Shown here in pieces: positions 13,155-25,247 of a stretch of DNA of 64,000 nt. Origin of the DNA: Armillaria gallica (lineage: Eukaryota > Basidiomycota > Agaricomycetes > Agaricales > Physalacriaceae); NCBI GenBank assembly GCA_037576215.1, contig JBANDB010000007.1, forward strand, positions 2,883,001-2,947,000, read 5' to 3'. Every line of letters starts with the position of its first letter. Within the stretch, counting starts at the first letter, position 1. The position numbers and the translations under genes are program-made. Under the pieces are notes generated by a model, which searched no databases, was not told the DNA's origin, and saw nothing but the letters and a program-made list of their open reading frames with translations.

Positions 13155-13201
13155 GGGTTAGGATTCCCTCATATTTATTTATCTATATATGCAGTGCTTG
13201 T

Positions 13202-14513
13202 CTACCATACTTCGAAATTAAACATGAACTTTTTATGGAACAAGTGACGAGCATGAAAGAAGGTCCTTTCATCAAAGTCAGCCCGAACTTCTGGTCCAAC
13301 AGCACAAATATGTTGTAACACCATAACATGCATGCCAACTAATTTGGTATGATCAACATGTTCGATCACACATCTGTCAATCTCGTCTAAAACTCTCAAA
13401 GTACCCAATCTGTGAAGAAGGGGAACTCCTGGACGATACCCTGCCCGTAGATGGATTTGTGTAAACGCTTTTGTCATATACGCATTGAGAGCACGTTGCA
13501 CGAACTGCAACGCAGATATATCACCTGTGAACGTAAAGTTTGATAACTTATAAAGGCCTTGAAGATCTAGTTCAGGAGCGATGACTCTCCTTCTTGGCTT
13601 ATATGCGCTTACTAAAGAAGGATTAGGAGGGCCAAGGTAATCACAAGGATAAGCACAACGTACAGCAAAATTTGACTTCAAGGGTCGCTAGTTCAGTTGC
13701 AGAGCACAGGATCATATTAACATTTTGCAAATCAACCGGACGCGAGACCGAGACCCATAACACCCTAAGCTCTTGAAAGCGCAAAGAACACAACCCTTCA
13801 TATGGTGACACGGTTTCGCTTTTGTTTGAGCAGGAGTTGGACATCACCAGATGCAGAAATCAAACATGTGCAAATGCACTTCTGCATAGAAGATTCCTGT
13901 GCGCTTCTTCTATGCATAGGATACTCGCTTGCAGCTGCAGTCGGCATAAGGATAGCTCTGAAGTTGTTATGTCTCTGTCAACAAGAACATGTTTGTAAGA
14001 AGAACGATAATAACACGCACCCTTGAAAGAGCTCAAAACCACTTCAGATATCTTGCACCATTTAAAATGCAACCCTTCAGCTGATGCCAGTGATGGGAGC
14101 AACTGCTTGACACAGGGTTTGGAATCGGTATCTAAAACAAGACCTCTGAAGACTACATCTGTGATGCGAGAGAGGCAATCCACAATGTGAATAAGGTGAG
14201 ACACATCGCTATCTCCCAGAGTACCACTGTGAAAAACTACCACTCGTATATGGTGCTGCACAGTCGGAAACTGTAGAAGCTTTCCAAGTGTCTTTTCCAC
14301 AGAGGGATATCGCAGGGTCTCATCTCACGACCAACTGCTACGTCAGAGTAACGTGCTTTTCAATGAACCCGAAACATCCAAGATGCAAAACAGTGCTTCT
14401 TGTGCTTGCCAACGAAAAGTTCAGTCTACCAGAGCACAATTTGCGGCATTTGTCACATTCTCACAGGCATAATTTAGGATTTCGCTCTTGATTTCTTCAG
14501 GAACCTTGTCCAT
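13202..14513 (-). pseudogene. F-box/LRR-like gene with three TGA codons near its start
   Basis: ATG at 14513 opens an F-box-like start (MDKVPEEIKSEILNYACENV). The frame then meets TGA at 14423-14421, 14345-14343 and 14327-14325, yet keeps F-box-like coding between them (TFRWQAQEALF, where family members usually have a basic residue before TFR). It continues through VEKTLGKLLQFPTVQHHIRV (from about 14300), RFQELRVLWVSV (about 13770) and the last exon ending at 13202. Introns with GT-AG ends fit between 14035 and 13640. The gene converges on copy 1 of the unknown family, 47 bp away. Alternative: an intron removing the first stop, but that would delete the conserved motif. Confidence 0.6.
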
Positions 14514-15700
14514 ATGAACAGTGAGTTTGAAAGTTGGGAGCAGCGTATATAAATACCATATCTATGATCCGGTGCTGGAATGAGTATTATATCTAAGATC
14601 TGCTACTAAAATTAGACGAATTATTATTTAATTTCCAAAACATCACGCTTGTTTCCCTTGTCACATTACTGACACCTAGATGTCTCCCCTTACTTTCCCT
14701 CCCTTTCCATCTCACCTTACCTTCACTTCTCGCCTTTCCGCCTTTCCCTTTCCACTTTTCACTCACTCCCTTTCATTGCTCTTCCTCCCGATATTGCCAG
14801 GTTGTACCTTTGTACCAGGTATCTTCTCGAAAACTCTTACCGTTTCCACATTTTCTTACATTTGTCATCTCTTGAGTTCGTCGTCTTTAGTCTTTATGAT
14901 TGTGTTTCAATTATCTCGTCACAATCAGCTCACTTTTTATGTTGTTGTCGAGTGTTTCAACATATACATATCCGTGGTGTTTCTGTTTGGTGTTTTCAAC
15001 TTCGCCTTGCCAGCCTAGCTTCTGCCCTACCTCTTGAAACACTCAGAAAAGTGTGCCTTTCTTTCCTCTGTAATGGCTTATGTCCATATTGTTTTATTAA
15101 TATGATGTTCATCCTTTTGTATCTTTCTTTTTGAAGTCATGAACTATAGGCTATCGGCGCCTGTTCGTCCTCATGCCCTGCCTATCTATCCGCTGCCTGG
15201 GTGCCTGTCAGACACCAGCCACCGTCTCAAACTGCCGACAACTCCAGACAACTCCAACCGACAACTGCCCGCCCGTCGGACCATACCCAACCTAGAGCAC
15301 CAGTCAACGATATGCACCTCTCTGCCACAAAGACAACGAAACATCTGTCGGCTATCTATCTATCTATCACTGTTTGAGTGCATCAAACAGAAATGACAAG
15401 TGCACCATCGCCCAGCCGAGGCAACGAGTTGGAGCGGTATCACCGGTGCCTTTTTGGGCTATCTTTCTTTTGGGGTTATCTCTCTCGGCTATCTATCTAT
15501 CACTGTCTATGAGCATCAAACAGAAATGACAAGTTATGCATGATGGAGCCGAAAAGGTGGGCACAAGTTTGGGGCAGACGGTGCGATTTCTTGCACTCTT
15601 CTCTTTCTTCATTTGATTTCTTGATTTCTTGTTTGGTTTTTTGGCAGAGACAAGAACAAAGATAAAACCATGACTCTTTTTGAGCTGCTTGTATATAGCC
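14514..15700. other. Gene-free stretch with CT-rich tract and short duplication
   Basis: 14680-14790 is a pyrimidine-rich tract on the plus strand. Frames here are compositional. CTAT microsatellites lie at about 15355-15368 and 15493-15503 inside a direct duplication listed separately. No gene is recognised. Confidence 0.6.
15350..15545. repeat. Direct duplication of about 55 bp
   Basis: The block beginning GGCTATCTATCTATCACTG and running through CATCAAACAGAAATGACAAG occurs at about 15352-15403 and again at about 15488-15536, separated by unrelated sequence. Confidence 0.8.
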
Positions 15701-16742
15701 ATGAAGTACGACTACGATACACATATTCGTGAACTTACCGTTCATTCCAACCCTGCCCGTCCCCACTCCGTCATTCCCAGCATCGCTGTTCCCAACACAC
15801 TGTCATTAAGATGGTGTAAGTCCGATGCAACGGATCTAACCACCGTTGTTGAATTATTGACAGTAGTCAAAACAATCACCCTACAGGGAACCAGCATCAG
15901 GCAGGCTGTTTCCATTCCTCCTTCCGTTACGGAAATAGTTCTATTGCACTGCTCCATGCAAGAAGAAGCTCTAGCGAGCATCTTGCCTACAGGTGGATCG
16001 TTGGTAATCGGAGGCGCTCGCACAGAATACCTGGAGCGGCCTTCTTCTGAAGCCGAACCGCACCGAAGTCCCGTTCCCATTCACCTTGAGGAGCTCTCTT
16101 TAGACCTATCCGAAGTCAACTACCGGCACAGATTATGACTGTGTACATCCCTCCAAGCAATCGTTTCTGGGATTGAACGACTGCACTTCAAAGGAGAACT
16201 CGATATGGACGCTGCGACGCTGCAACCCATCATAGACAAAAACTCCGGTACTTTGACACAGTTTATGCTACAGCAGGAAGGCAAGTCTTAATCACGCATT
16301 GTCATACTATTACATGACGTTCTATGTCTTCACAGCAGCCAAACAGGTCCTCTGGACCTCCAGCATCCTATACTTTGGTGCTTGCCTGTCTCTGACCTCG
16401 ATGCACTTAACGTGTTTAGACAGTGAGTTGAAGGTCGCTGCGGCTTCTATGTCGACTGTTCCATTCCACCAGCTTCAGATTCTTACAGTGAGAATCAAAA
16501 TCACGGTGTTAGCAGAAGAAGACCGGGAGAGGCATGCAAACTCTTTGCGTCGATTTGCTCAGCTCATATACGGGTTAGCGAACCACGAAAACTTTCGTTG
16601 GCTTGATATCCAATTGGGTAGTGGTTTGATACCCTATTATGGTGATAGATACGTGGTGAAGACGTTCATATCTGCCTGCTTCCGACGGTTGCAAACACTG
16701 GAGAACGTTAAATACCCTGGTATTAATTGGAGGTCATTTTAA
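15701..16742 (+). pseudogene. F-box-associated LRR-like protein with in-frame TGA
   Basis: ATG 15701 opens MKYDYDTHIRELTVHSN and leucine-patterned sequence (VVELLTVVKTITLQG). TGA at 16136-16138 interrupts, but the same frame continues (SLQAIVSGIERLHFKGELDM) to a splice site at 16281. That intron starts with GC (GCAAGT..CACAG), a known minor donor type. The second exon (about 16336-16742) reads AAKQVLWTSSILYFGACL.. and ends LENVKYPGINWRSF. The pattern resembles the C-terminal repeat domain of agaricomycete F-box proteins, but no F-box is visible. Apart from the TGA the gene is complete. Confidence 0.55.
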
Positions 16743-16744
16743 TT

Positions 16745-17250
16745 TTAGTGCTTTGTTTTAGCATACCATAATTCAAATTTTGACGGATGGAATCAGTAAT
16801 CCAGAAATCAGAAGTGCGTGTCAACTGCTATAGAACCAGATCGTCTATTTTCTTTGGCTGTCTGCTGTCTTTCATTGTTGGCCGACTACTTGGCACACGC
16901 ATGCGCTGAGCGGCACTACACATTTACACAGTACAACTGAAAACTGGAAACCACGCTGTATTTTCGTCCAGGTCTTGTGATAATTGTTCCACTGTAATGT
17001 CGGTGTCAGACATGATCCCTGTTGCCCCTGTTGCTCCTGTTGCCTTCGTCTCATCCCTGCCCGACTTCAAAGTCAAAGAGATACATGCCAACCCGGCGAG
17101 ACTCCTACGTGCATTGTAACAACACTCCTTATATATTGTTTGCTAAGAGACAGACCGGTAGCCTCTAGCACCCCTGCGTCGAGCTTCTCCTTGTACACTA
17201 ATGCCAAAAACCCCATACAAATTATAAAAACTGATACAAGGAACATCGCG
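16745..17250. other. No recognised gene
   Basis: Intergenic, upstream of the gene at 17251. Open frames on the minus strand through 17073-17579 are antisense shadows. Confidence 0.4.
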
Positions 17251-18037
17251 ATGGTAATGTCAATGGCAGGTGCCATCAGTGCTGCTGAATTGGCATCCTT
17301 TTCCTCCTCCTCTTCCCTCCCTCCCAGGCAAAACCCCTTTAACCTGCTACAAGCCCATCTAGCCACGTTAATCAGCGTAAGTGTGCTGTCTATTGCTACC
17401 CGAAAGAATGTTAACATGGATGAAATTTTGATATCAGGACACGGTATCGTCATGGGACAAGCAAGCGGTAATGGACTCAGTCGTCTCAACCGAACCGCTA
17501 CCTTATTTGGTTTTTTGGTACCAAAAGTCCCACCTAGGCCCCCATGCCTTGGTGCAGGCTTTGGCGAAGTCCATTGCAACTCCTCTTCCTTCTCTGAAGA
17601 GAACCACGGCTACTCACGTGGTCGTCATCAGCACCATCCCGAAGAATGGATTCCCTCACCCTGCCGTATCGCTCGCACAGATATTACTGCAATTCGCCAC
17701 CGCTCATGCAGTAGGTGGTCACATCGAGGTGACTAATGTCACTCTTCAAACGATAGCGAGTACGACTGGATCGAATCTTGCAGTCGCTGTACTATTTGTA
17801 CAGTGTGTTACCCCTGAGGCAGAGAGGTGGATAGCGGAATTGCGATATGATGATGACATAGAAGCACGGGTAGAGAGGCATATCTCAGATGAAGAGTATG
17901 CTCTCATCGACAAGTACACATTGATGTATATGATGCAGACCGCAGGGTAAGTTTACAGATATTTTAAGCTCTTTCAATGTTTGCTGATGTCCTGTTCTGT
18001 GTCTAGAGGTCTGATGGGAACCCTGAGTACGCATTGA
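17251..18037 (+). CDS. Unidentified protein, three exons, apparently intact
   Basis: Exons 17251-17376, 17438-17946 and 18007-18037 (introns GTAAGT..ATATCAG and GTAAGT..GTCTAG) give exactly 666 nt, 221 aa, ending in TGA. The protein begins with a serine-rich low-complexity stretch, then LLQAHLATLISDTVSSWDKQ, a central region with VFWYQKSHLGPHALVQALAK, and a hydrophobic segment ending LAVAVLFVQCVTPEAERWI. The C-terminus has an acidic helix (YDDDIEARVERHISDEEY). No signal peptide or known motif is recognised. Perfect frame and two textbook introns argue for a working gene. The end lies about 175 bp before the Helitron coding start. Confidence 0.6.
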
Positions 18038-18155
18038 TATCATTGATATCATTTGCGCTGCTTTAGGTAACCGCCACCTTTTGTTTATTTTTTTTGTTTC
18101 AATAGTTTTTTTGTGTTAGGCACCATCTATCTGTTAATACTTCATGTTGCCTTAA

Positions 18156-18164
18156 TATAAAAAG
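18156..18164 (+). promoter_or_regulatory. TATA box of the Helitron gene
   Basis: TATAAAAAG stands 49 bp upstream of the Helitron ATG at 18213, followed by pyrimidine-rich leader sequence. The spacing fits an RNA polymerase II core promoter. Confidence 0.5.
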
Positions 18165-18212
18165 AGCAGTTTTAGTCTTCTCTAACCCACGCGCTATTTC
18201 TCTCTCTGTACA

Positions 18213-21200
18213 ATGAGCACCCTCAACACTTCTCCTTTGTTTCAGGATGGGATTCCAATGGAGGACGAACTTGGTTTCTTCACCCTCTCACGACTTTCTG
18301 ACTTGGTTAGCCACATTGTAATGATTAGAAGCACAGAACGACAGACAAGATCTAACCTACTAGAATACATCAGAATGCTGCCACCAGACAGTCAGAGAAA
18401 GATCAGAGAATTAGCATCTCTGGAATCCGCAGGAGGAAAGAAAAGAAAGGCTACTGAGCATGAAGTTGTTGCCAGAAAGAAATGCAGAAAACCGAATGAA
18501 GGAGACAGGACCAGCTCAGTGGTTCGATCACTGATCGATCGTATGGACAAACAATCATCTTGATCTCAGCCAATGGATCTCGACGATGATGATAATGAGG
18601 ATAACGAGGAGGAAGCAAAAGTCGTAGAACTCATAAATGGGCCATTTCTATTTAATGCAAGTGCAGATACAAGATGGAAATGCATCGAAGGATATATCGC
18701 AAGAACCTCAAATGCAGAGCTGGCTCAAAGAGTGTGCATAGTATGTGCCAGACTCTTGTTCCTGACTAGTATGGAAAAGAAGGCCATCAAGAATCTGACA
18801 CGTTCTGGCCTCTTGTTGCCAGAGCAACCTCATCCTGAACATACCTTGTTTGATGGTTCATTGTTACACGGAGATGCGGTCATAGATGGCTGCTCTGGTT
18901 ACACCTGTAAAGAATGTTTGCGTCATCTAGATGCCGCGAAGGTGCCACCCTTGGCACTAGCTAATAACATGTGGATAGGAAAGGTACCTCTTGAGTTGTC
19001 CGTATTGTCATTGACCGAGAGAGTTCTTATAGCAAGGCATTTGCCTTGCACTTATCTTGTCAAACTCTATCCAAAACAGGAGCATGCAGAGCATTGGCTA
19101 GACAACGACACTATGTACATGGGCCTAAAAGGAAACATATCTTCACACCCACTCAACTCGAGCCATATCGCTGGTTTGGTGTCCACAAATGTGTTGCCAC
19201 CACAAGCGAAGGTTCTAGCAGCTGTTATAGGAATCACCTTTGTCACACCCAGAGGTATTAAGATGAAAGAACTCCCTAGAATATTCCATGTCAGAAGGGA
19301 GCTCGTGCGGAAAGCTCTTCTGTGGTTGAAGAAGAATAACCCCTTGTACAGCGATATTATCATCTCAGATGATGCTCTGGCACAGTTGCCTACCAGCGGA
19401 GTACCCGAAGAGATCCTGTCTACAGTGAGAACTTCCAATGACATTTCAGGTCTCGCCACGGAGCAGGACAACTACGTTCCAAATCAAGACAACTGGGATT
19501 TTTTCAGTAAGTATTTCTGTTTGTATTTAATCAAACTGATCTCACTCCATACATGCATCAGCACGAGAAGCAAACTTTGTTCCTGTGGAAGGCGCAGGAA
19601 TGGGGCCAGAGCCCTTTTCAGAACCAGGTAAATGCGTTTCAAGATTCTGATTTTGACGTCTTTCTGAAAAACCTGCTTTTCCTTACAGACGTGTTTTTAC
19701 TGCATGCCAATGGCATGATAGATGTAAACAGTGATGACATCACCAATAAAGATATTATGGCCCATGCTCTAGCTAACCTTGGTGGCCCTAACTCAGCTCG
19801 AAAGCTGCAACCTGAAGATAAATATTTCATCAAAAGAGGTAGCGCCTTTATAAGCGAGTATGTGAGGATAGACGAGGAGACAGGGGAAAGAACCGACAGT
19901 GGTCCAGGAAATCCAAATCATCTGTTGGGTGCTTTTCCATATTTGTTTCCTTATGGATGTGGAGGGTTTGAAGTCAATAGAAAACAGAAGGTACCTTACG
20001 AGGTACATTCTCGTTGGGTGTCGCAATATGCCGATCAGAGGTTCAGAAAAGACTATCACTTTGTCTTTCAAGTATACGGCGTGATGCATAAACGGAACAT
20101 ATGTCGATCTGCTTGCCTTCAAATCAAGAGATCCAGTTTCATGAAGAATCGTGCTACTATAATGAGCTTGACGCCTGAAACCTTGAAGAAAGCCAGCGAA
20201 GAGGAGATGCGACACGTGCCATTTTCTCATCCTGGAGTTCGCGCTCTGCGAAAGCAGCTATCTGCTGTCCATGTACGAGTTCCTGGAACAGATGAGTCAA
20301 GAAGGGGCATACGTTTTAAGATCTGGAGCACCAACCTAGTTTTCAACCCACCGAGTTTGTGGATAACTATCAATCCTTCAGACACACATGATCCTATTGC
20401 GCAGGTCTTGGCAGGAGAAAACATAGACCTAGATCGATTTGTAGAGACTTCAGGCCCATTGTCGAAACAACGAGGAGTAAACATGGCTTCGGATCCATTT
20501 GCTTCTGCCCAATATTTTCATCTTGTTATAAATATAGTCTTACAAGAATTGTTCGGTATCAAAGGAGCTACATCTGGCTCCTTCGTGTCAAGGAAAGACG
20601 GTATATTCGGTTTGGTCAATGCGTATATCGGTGCAGTCGAAGCACAAGGTAGAGGAACACTCCATCTTCACATTTTATTATGGTTAAAGGGAGCTCCATC
20701 TTCCAAGACAATGACACAAGCACTGTTGTCGGAAGCGTTCAGAGAGAAGATGAAGGAATTCATCTGGGCTAACATCACTGCAGACCTCTACGGTGCATCC
20801 TCCTCTGACATCGAGAATATGGCCAAAGGAACAGCGGTGTCTTATGCAAGACCCATGTGCCTTTCAGAGCCACAGTACAATTCTAGAAAGAAAGCAGGAC
20901 TTGCGAGAGTCGCTAGAACGGTACAATATCACAAGTGCCAGATAAATATGTGCGTCAAAAAGAACAAGGAGGGTCGACCAGCTTGTAAACACCGCGCGCC
21001 GTTTCCCATGTCCTCTGATGCTTGGGTATTGCCCACTGGAGAGTGGGATCCTAAATGGCTATCTTCTAAGATGGTAGCATGGTGCCCAGAGCTGCTTGAG
21101 TGTCTCAAAAGCAACCAAGATATCAAGATCATTACAAACGCTGTCGATACAAAGGATATCACATGGTACATAACCAACTATGCCACAAAGAAACAAGTCT

Positions 21201-22520
21201 TGACTTGGAATATTTCTGCTACGCTTGCTAGGACATTAGCCTACGAAATGGAGGCAGATAACAAGGTCATGGAGTGTCGTGACCTAGGCAAGAAACTCGT
21301 CCAGAAATTTGCGCATGCTATGAACAAGGAACAGGAATTCAGCATCTGCGAAGCGATATCTCACGTCATGGAATGGGGAGACCGCTTCATATCTCACCAC
21401 TATGTGACTGTATACTGGGATGCTGTCGTCGCAGCTATACAAGATGCTTACCCAGAAATCAGAGCTAAATTGTAAGTCGTGCTTCCTATTAAAGGGGCGC
21501 TTCATTGAAAGATTTTTTGGCAGGTCATATACAGAGGAAATGGCACGCAATTCCAATGGAACATTGGTACAAAGCCAGAGCGACGAGGTGACGATGCCTA
21601 TCGAATTTGTTGGCGGGGAATTACGACTCAAAGACCAACTACGTGAATACTCTGACAGGGGAGACCATTTAGAACACATGTCCTTCATGGATTTCTTCAT
21701 TGAGACTTATGATGGAGAACCTCCAAAAGGAAAAACAGGTACAGGAAGAAGTGAACGTGTTCCCTATAGAGCCGACAAGGGTCATGGAAAGAGGTGCAGA
21801 GTTCTGAGACAGCCTGGCCACGAGACTATCGTCCAATTTGTAGGGAAATGGTTTCCAAGAAGGGACAAAGCTGACTGCAGGGAGTATTACTGTGCTTTGA
21901 TGTTGGCACTGTTAAAGCCTTGGAGATCCATGAAGGACTTGAAGAATGAGGAAGAACATTTCGAAAATTCATGGCGAAGATTTTCAAAGAATCTAACCCC
22001 AAAACAGGTCGACGTTGTTGACAATATACAGTATTTCCATGAAGCGTCAGACCGCGCTCATAAAAGCAAACCAACTGCTGAAAGCGGTGGACTATTGAAT
22101 GTCGGAGACGAGGAACAGTATCCATCACAAGATAATATAGGAGAGCTTTGGGAACGAGAGCACGAAAATCCAGAGTACACCGAAGCGGACATAGCTATCA
22201 TAGAAAACTTGAGGCATCCTATGCGTGAAACACAGTTTGGAATAGATGCCATGGAAAAGGCGAATGAAGTAGGGATATTCAAAAAGTTGCTAGTACACTC
22301 CGTTTTACCATCAGTAGCACCGATCGCTGATGCCGATGACATACTGCGTTTCTGGGAGTGGAACAAGTTGTTGAAGTCCATCTCCAGAGATAAAGAAAAG
22401 GCAGGAGAAGGACACAATGCAGAGGACAGAAGAGACAACATGTTACAATCAATACAATCAGTCATCAGCAAATCAAGGATGGAACCAGGTGGCAGCAGAG
22501 ATACCAGCCTTAGCTGCTAG
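18213..22520 (+). pseudogene. Helitron RepHel gene, N-terminal and Rep (HUH) half
   Basis: Exons 18213-19506, 19562-19627, 19689-21471 and 21524-about 22520 join in frame. Domains in order: a basic leader; a DUF6570-like region (about residues 180-440, with CIVCARLLFLT.., WIGKVPLELSVLSLTERVLI); and the Helitron-like Rep region. The HUH metal site is GTLHLHILLWL (H779, H781) and the paired tyrosines are WYITNYATKK (Y947, Y951), the residues that nick and join DNA in rolling-circle transposition. An in-frame TGA at 18561-18563 interrupts the leader. The coding sequence runs into a stop at 22520, just before the left terminal repeat of the insertion; the helicase half resumes at about 49.77 kb. 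The Rep motifs themselves are undamaged. Confidence 0.85.
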
Positions 22521-22530
22521 ATTTCTACTT

Positions 22531-22568
22531 AAATAGTGTCAGTTGACACACACTGAAAAGACAATATA
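22531..22568. repeat. Outer tip of left terminal inverted repeat of the 27-kb insertion
   Basis: From AAATAGTGTCAGTTGACACA onward this is the exact reverse complement of the sequence ending at 49728. The tip itself is hairpin-like (GTGTCA-gt-TGACAC). The repeat is cut after 22568 by a 1192-bp element and resumes at 23761. Confidence 0.9.
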
Positions 22569-23760
22569 CAGTGCATGTCATCACTTGTCAGCATCCCGAT
22601 TTGGTGGAAGCGTCCCAAAATCTAACTTTTCTAACTACATTTTTTGAACATAATGCGGTCTTCTAAAAACACATGGAATACATTTGTATAGTATCTAAGA
22701 ACCTGGCTTGTGCTCCGCTAAGCTGTTGGACAAGGTCGAAAAAATGTCGACCGGAAAAAGTGAAACAGTCATCACGTGACCCTTAATATATAGGAGCTGC
22801 GTGTCCAAATCGAGCGACGAGGCTACTGTCGAGCGATAATATTGATGTCCATCCATATGTTAGCTGGAATGTGACGATGTGATGAGTACTTTTTGACTGC
22901 ATATGCTGATTGCTTGATATTTAGCCCAATCCTATTATCTATCAGTCTTGGCCCATGCTATTGCTTAACAACTTAACTTGTATGCATCAAGATAACGCCA
23001 ACAATGGTTGAAGTACCGTTGAATGTTCTCGGTAGTGACAGCTTGAAGACACTCAGGTACTAGCTTCTTTGCACAGGGAAACGAACCATCAGTAAGCTCA
23101 TGGAAGCCTATTAAAGATGTAAGTTTAATGCTCAGCGATGAAGATCATGATCAAAATCAACATGGGTACTGTCTCCATCCTCACGTTGTTGTTTCCGGTC
23201 AGTAGCCAATCTCTGATATTTTGTTAGGGGTGCGATCTGATTGAGATCTGATGGGCCCATTACCTCTTTGACAGGGTGGATGTCACCGTTCAATGCGTGT
23301 TCTCTGACTTCCCTTGCATGATCTTGATCTACTGTGTCTATGGAGGGCTGTACTGATGTTCCTGTGCTCTGAGCAGGTAGCTCGTCCTGGAATGTGATTT
23401 CCATTGGATCGTCATCAAGCGTGATTTCAGAACCGGAGATGCCTCTCTTGTTGTTCTCGCGCTGTCGAGTCGCATTGCTTCTGCGGTTTTTAGCAGGCAT
23501 TATGAGTCGACGCCTGATGAATCAATGAAGATGGGGTCAGAAGAGACTTTAGAAGTTCGTATCCAATCAATTTAGTCCCATCGGCACTATAAAAAAAAAA
23601 TCGGCTTGACCCAAAAAAGTGAAACACCGTGGGAAAATTTTCGTTCTCAACGTAAATTGCATTCTTTTAGCTGGTTTCTTCCCAAAGAAAAAAAAGAAAA
23701 ATTTATTTGGTAGTAAAATCGCCGAAAACAGAGGTGTAAGAGAAGTGATGACATGCACTG
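22569..23760. mobile_element. Short DNA transposon, 18-bp TIRs, TA target duplication
   Basis: The element starts CAGTGCATGTCATCACTT and ends with its exact reverse complement, and is flanked by TA on both sides (22567-22568 and 23761-23762). The inverted copy of the host sequence at about 49690-49697 has a single TA and no insertion, so the empty site is present in the same window. A TA duplication and CAGT.. ends are typical of Tc1/mariner-type elements. No DDE transposase is encoded, so it is non-autonomous. It carries one 122-codon frame (23132-23500, minus). Confidence 0.9.
23132..23500 (-). CDS. Small hydrophilic protein inside the TA element
   Basis: An uninterrupted 122-aa frame starts at ATG 23500 with a basic segment (MPAKNRRSNATRQRENNKRG) and continues with an acidic one (EITLDDDPMEITFQDELP). 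It occupies a third of an otherwise non-coding element. There is no recognised domain; the composition suggests a nuclear or nucleic-acid-binding role, but this is only inference. It may be host sequence captured by the element or a chance frame. Confidence 0.35.
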   Translation of the reverse strand: MPAKNRRSNATRQRENNKRGISGSEITLDDDPMEITFQDELPAQSTGTSVQPSIDTVDQDHAREVREHALNGDIHPVKEVMGPSDLNQIAPLTKYQRLATDRKQQREDGDSTHVDFDHDLHR

Positions 23761-24108
23761 TAAGTGTCAGTTGAAAATATTCAATTTCTCAGGATTATAT
23801 GGTATATTAATCAGCAGGCCAACTCTTGACATCATGACATCATCAGAAAATCCCGGCAGACACGGGAATTGAACTCAGGATCTTAAAAAGATTTATAATA
23901 ATGTCACATGACTTTTCCAAGCAGACATGCTAACCACTGTACCATACTGGCATTATATATTTATGTAATCATCACTCTATATGACCTCCCTCTCTTAGAT
24001 TTATAATATCCCAATTGGGCCCTCCCTTTGGTGCGCTTTGTTGCGCTTTTTTTTCCTTATTGGGTTGGTCAAATCGGCCCATCAATTGCACCTAGAATAA
24101 GCTCTCCC
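23761..24108. repeat. Left terminal inverted repeat of the 27-kb insertion, inner part
   Basis: Reverse complement of 49349-49695 with only about four visible base differences over about 345 bp. Both copies start with a second AGTGTCAGTTG block, contain a tRNA-like segment and end at AGCTCTCCC. The inner end abuts the left arm of the palindrome. Confidence 0.95.
23852..23952 (-). repeat. tRNA-like sequence in left terminal repeat
   Basis: On the minus strand an A box (TGGTACAGTGG) and a B box (GAGTTCAATTCC) are spaced as in a tRNA with a long insert. The acceptor ends do not pair well and the T arm has mismatches, so this is a tRNA-derived sequence and not a working tRNA gene. It differs from the right copy by one base near the B box. 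Confidence 0.6.
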
Positions 24109-25152
24109 ATGGCATTGATGGCATCAATATCAGGCTATTTTCGGACAAAATTCGCATTTTGGCTCATTTTGGGCTTCCTCAGGCTACTGGGTGGGTCAGG
24201 GGATGGTACTAGTATATGCCTAAACATAAATAGCATAAAAGCGAACCCTCTGGTGAGGTATGGGGGCCCTGGGGAGGGGGTAAAAAGGGTAAAATAGCGG
24301 AAAATAGCGGAAAATCACCAAAAATTCGCATTTTGGGGTACTACGTGCATCGGATCGCTTCGAAAACTTGACCAATGAATTCCTTGACCTTTAAAACCCC
24401 CAAACGGCCCCTCCACAGTACATGTGGCGCATTTTATGGCTAGGCATAATCGGGAAAATAGGCTTTTTATGGTACTGCGTACATTGGATCGCTCCGGGGA
24501 TGCTACCAATCGATTTCTACACTATATAAACCCTAGAATACATCTTCATATGCTATATATGACCACCGGAATGCGATGAAAAATGGGGGATTGGGGGGGA
24601 AACACGGTTTATTTTGTTTTCTGGCCATCTCGTTGGTCTGGGGACATCACCAATCGATTCCTCGACCTTTAAAACCCCCAAGCGACTCTTGGTCACATTT
24701 ATGGGGTCTCAGGAACGATGGCAATAATGATGTAACAGTTTAGGAGGAGCACATAGGAAAACTCGCATTTCTGAGCTTCGGAGAACTTCGGAGTTGTTAC
24801 CAATGGATTTTTTGACCTTGAAAACCCCCAGAACACCCCAGGAACACATTTAAAACCTGTGAAATCCGTGGTAAAAAAGGTGATAATGAAAATATGCGAA
24901 ATACCATATATCTCGCATTTCTGAATGTCGGAGAAGGTAATTCTGCTATAGAATACACGATATATATTGTATAATAGTGTGTACAAAAGATTAGGGTGAT
25001 CAGAAATGTATTGGCAGAGATATAAGGAGATCTTTCTGAAAAAAAGGAGGAGCACCCCCCAGATTTCGAGTTTCTGGTCATCCCATGGCCTGGGGACTAT
25101 CAGATTCGGATTCCTGGACCCAGAAAACATAAGACTCATCTATCATCCATGG
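24104..25152. repeat. Left arm of 1.05-kb palindrome made of degenerate ~145-bp units
   Basis: The reverse complement recurs at 25248-26298. I found only two differences between the arms, both single bases in homopolymers (C4 versus C5 near 24338; G7 versus G8 near 24595). Within the arm a degenerate unit recurs about every 140-150 bp, marked by tails such as TGACCTTTAAAACCCCCA at about 24388, 24665 and 24815 and by CTCGCATTTCTGA blocks at about 24762 and 24910. Frames in this arm are non-coding by this reasoning. Confidence 0.95.
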
Positions 25153-25247
25153 AGCTCATTTTTACTAGTGCATGATCCTTGCAGACAACATAACTTTGTG
25201 CATAAATGAGAGCACACTCATTACTTCGGAGTTTTGATACATGAACC
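25153..25247. other. Palindrome spacer
   Basis: 95 bp of unpaired sequence between the arms; no feature is recognised. Confidence 0.9.

Noticed and set aside
14680..15018. 112-codon frame with signal-peptide-like hydrophobic residues
   Set aside because: Its leucine/serine/phenylalanine content comes from a CT-rich tract; there is no family resemblance.
17073..17579. 168-codon minus-strand frame with hydrophobic segments
   Set aside because: It is antisense to the well-supported three-exon gene at 17251-18037.
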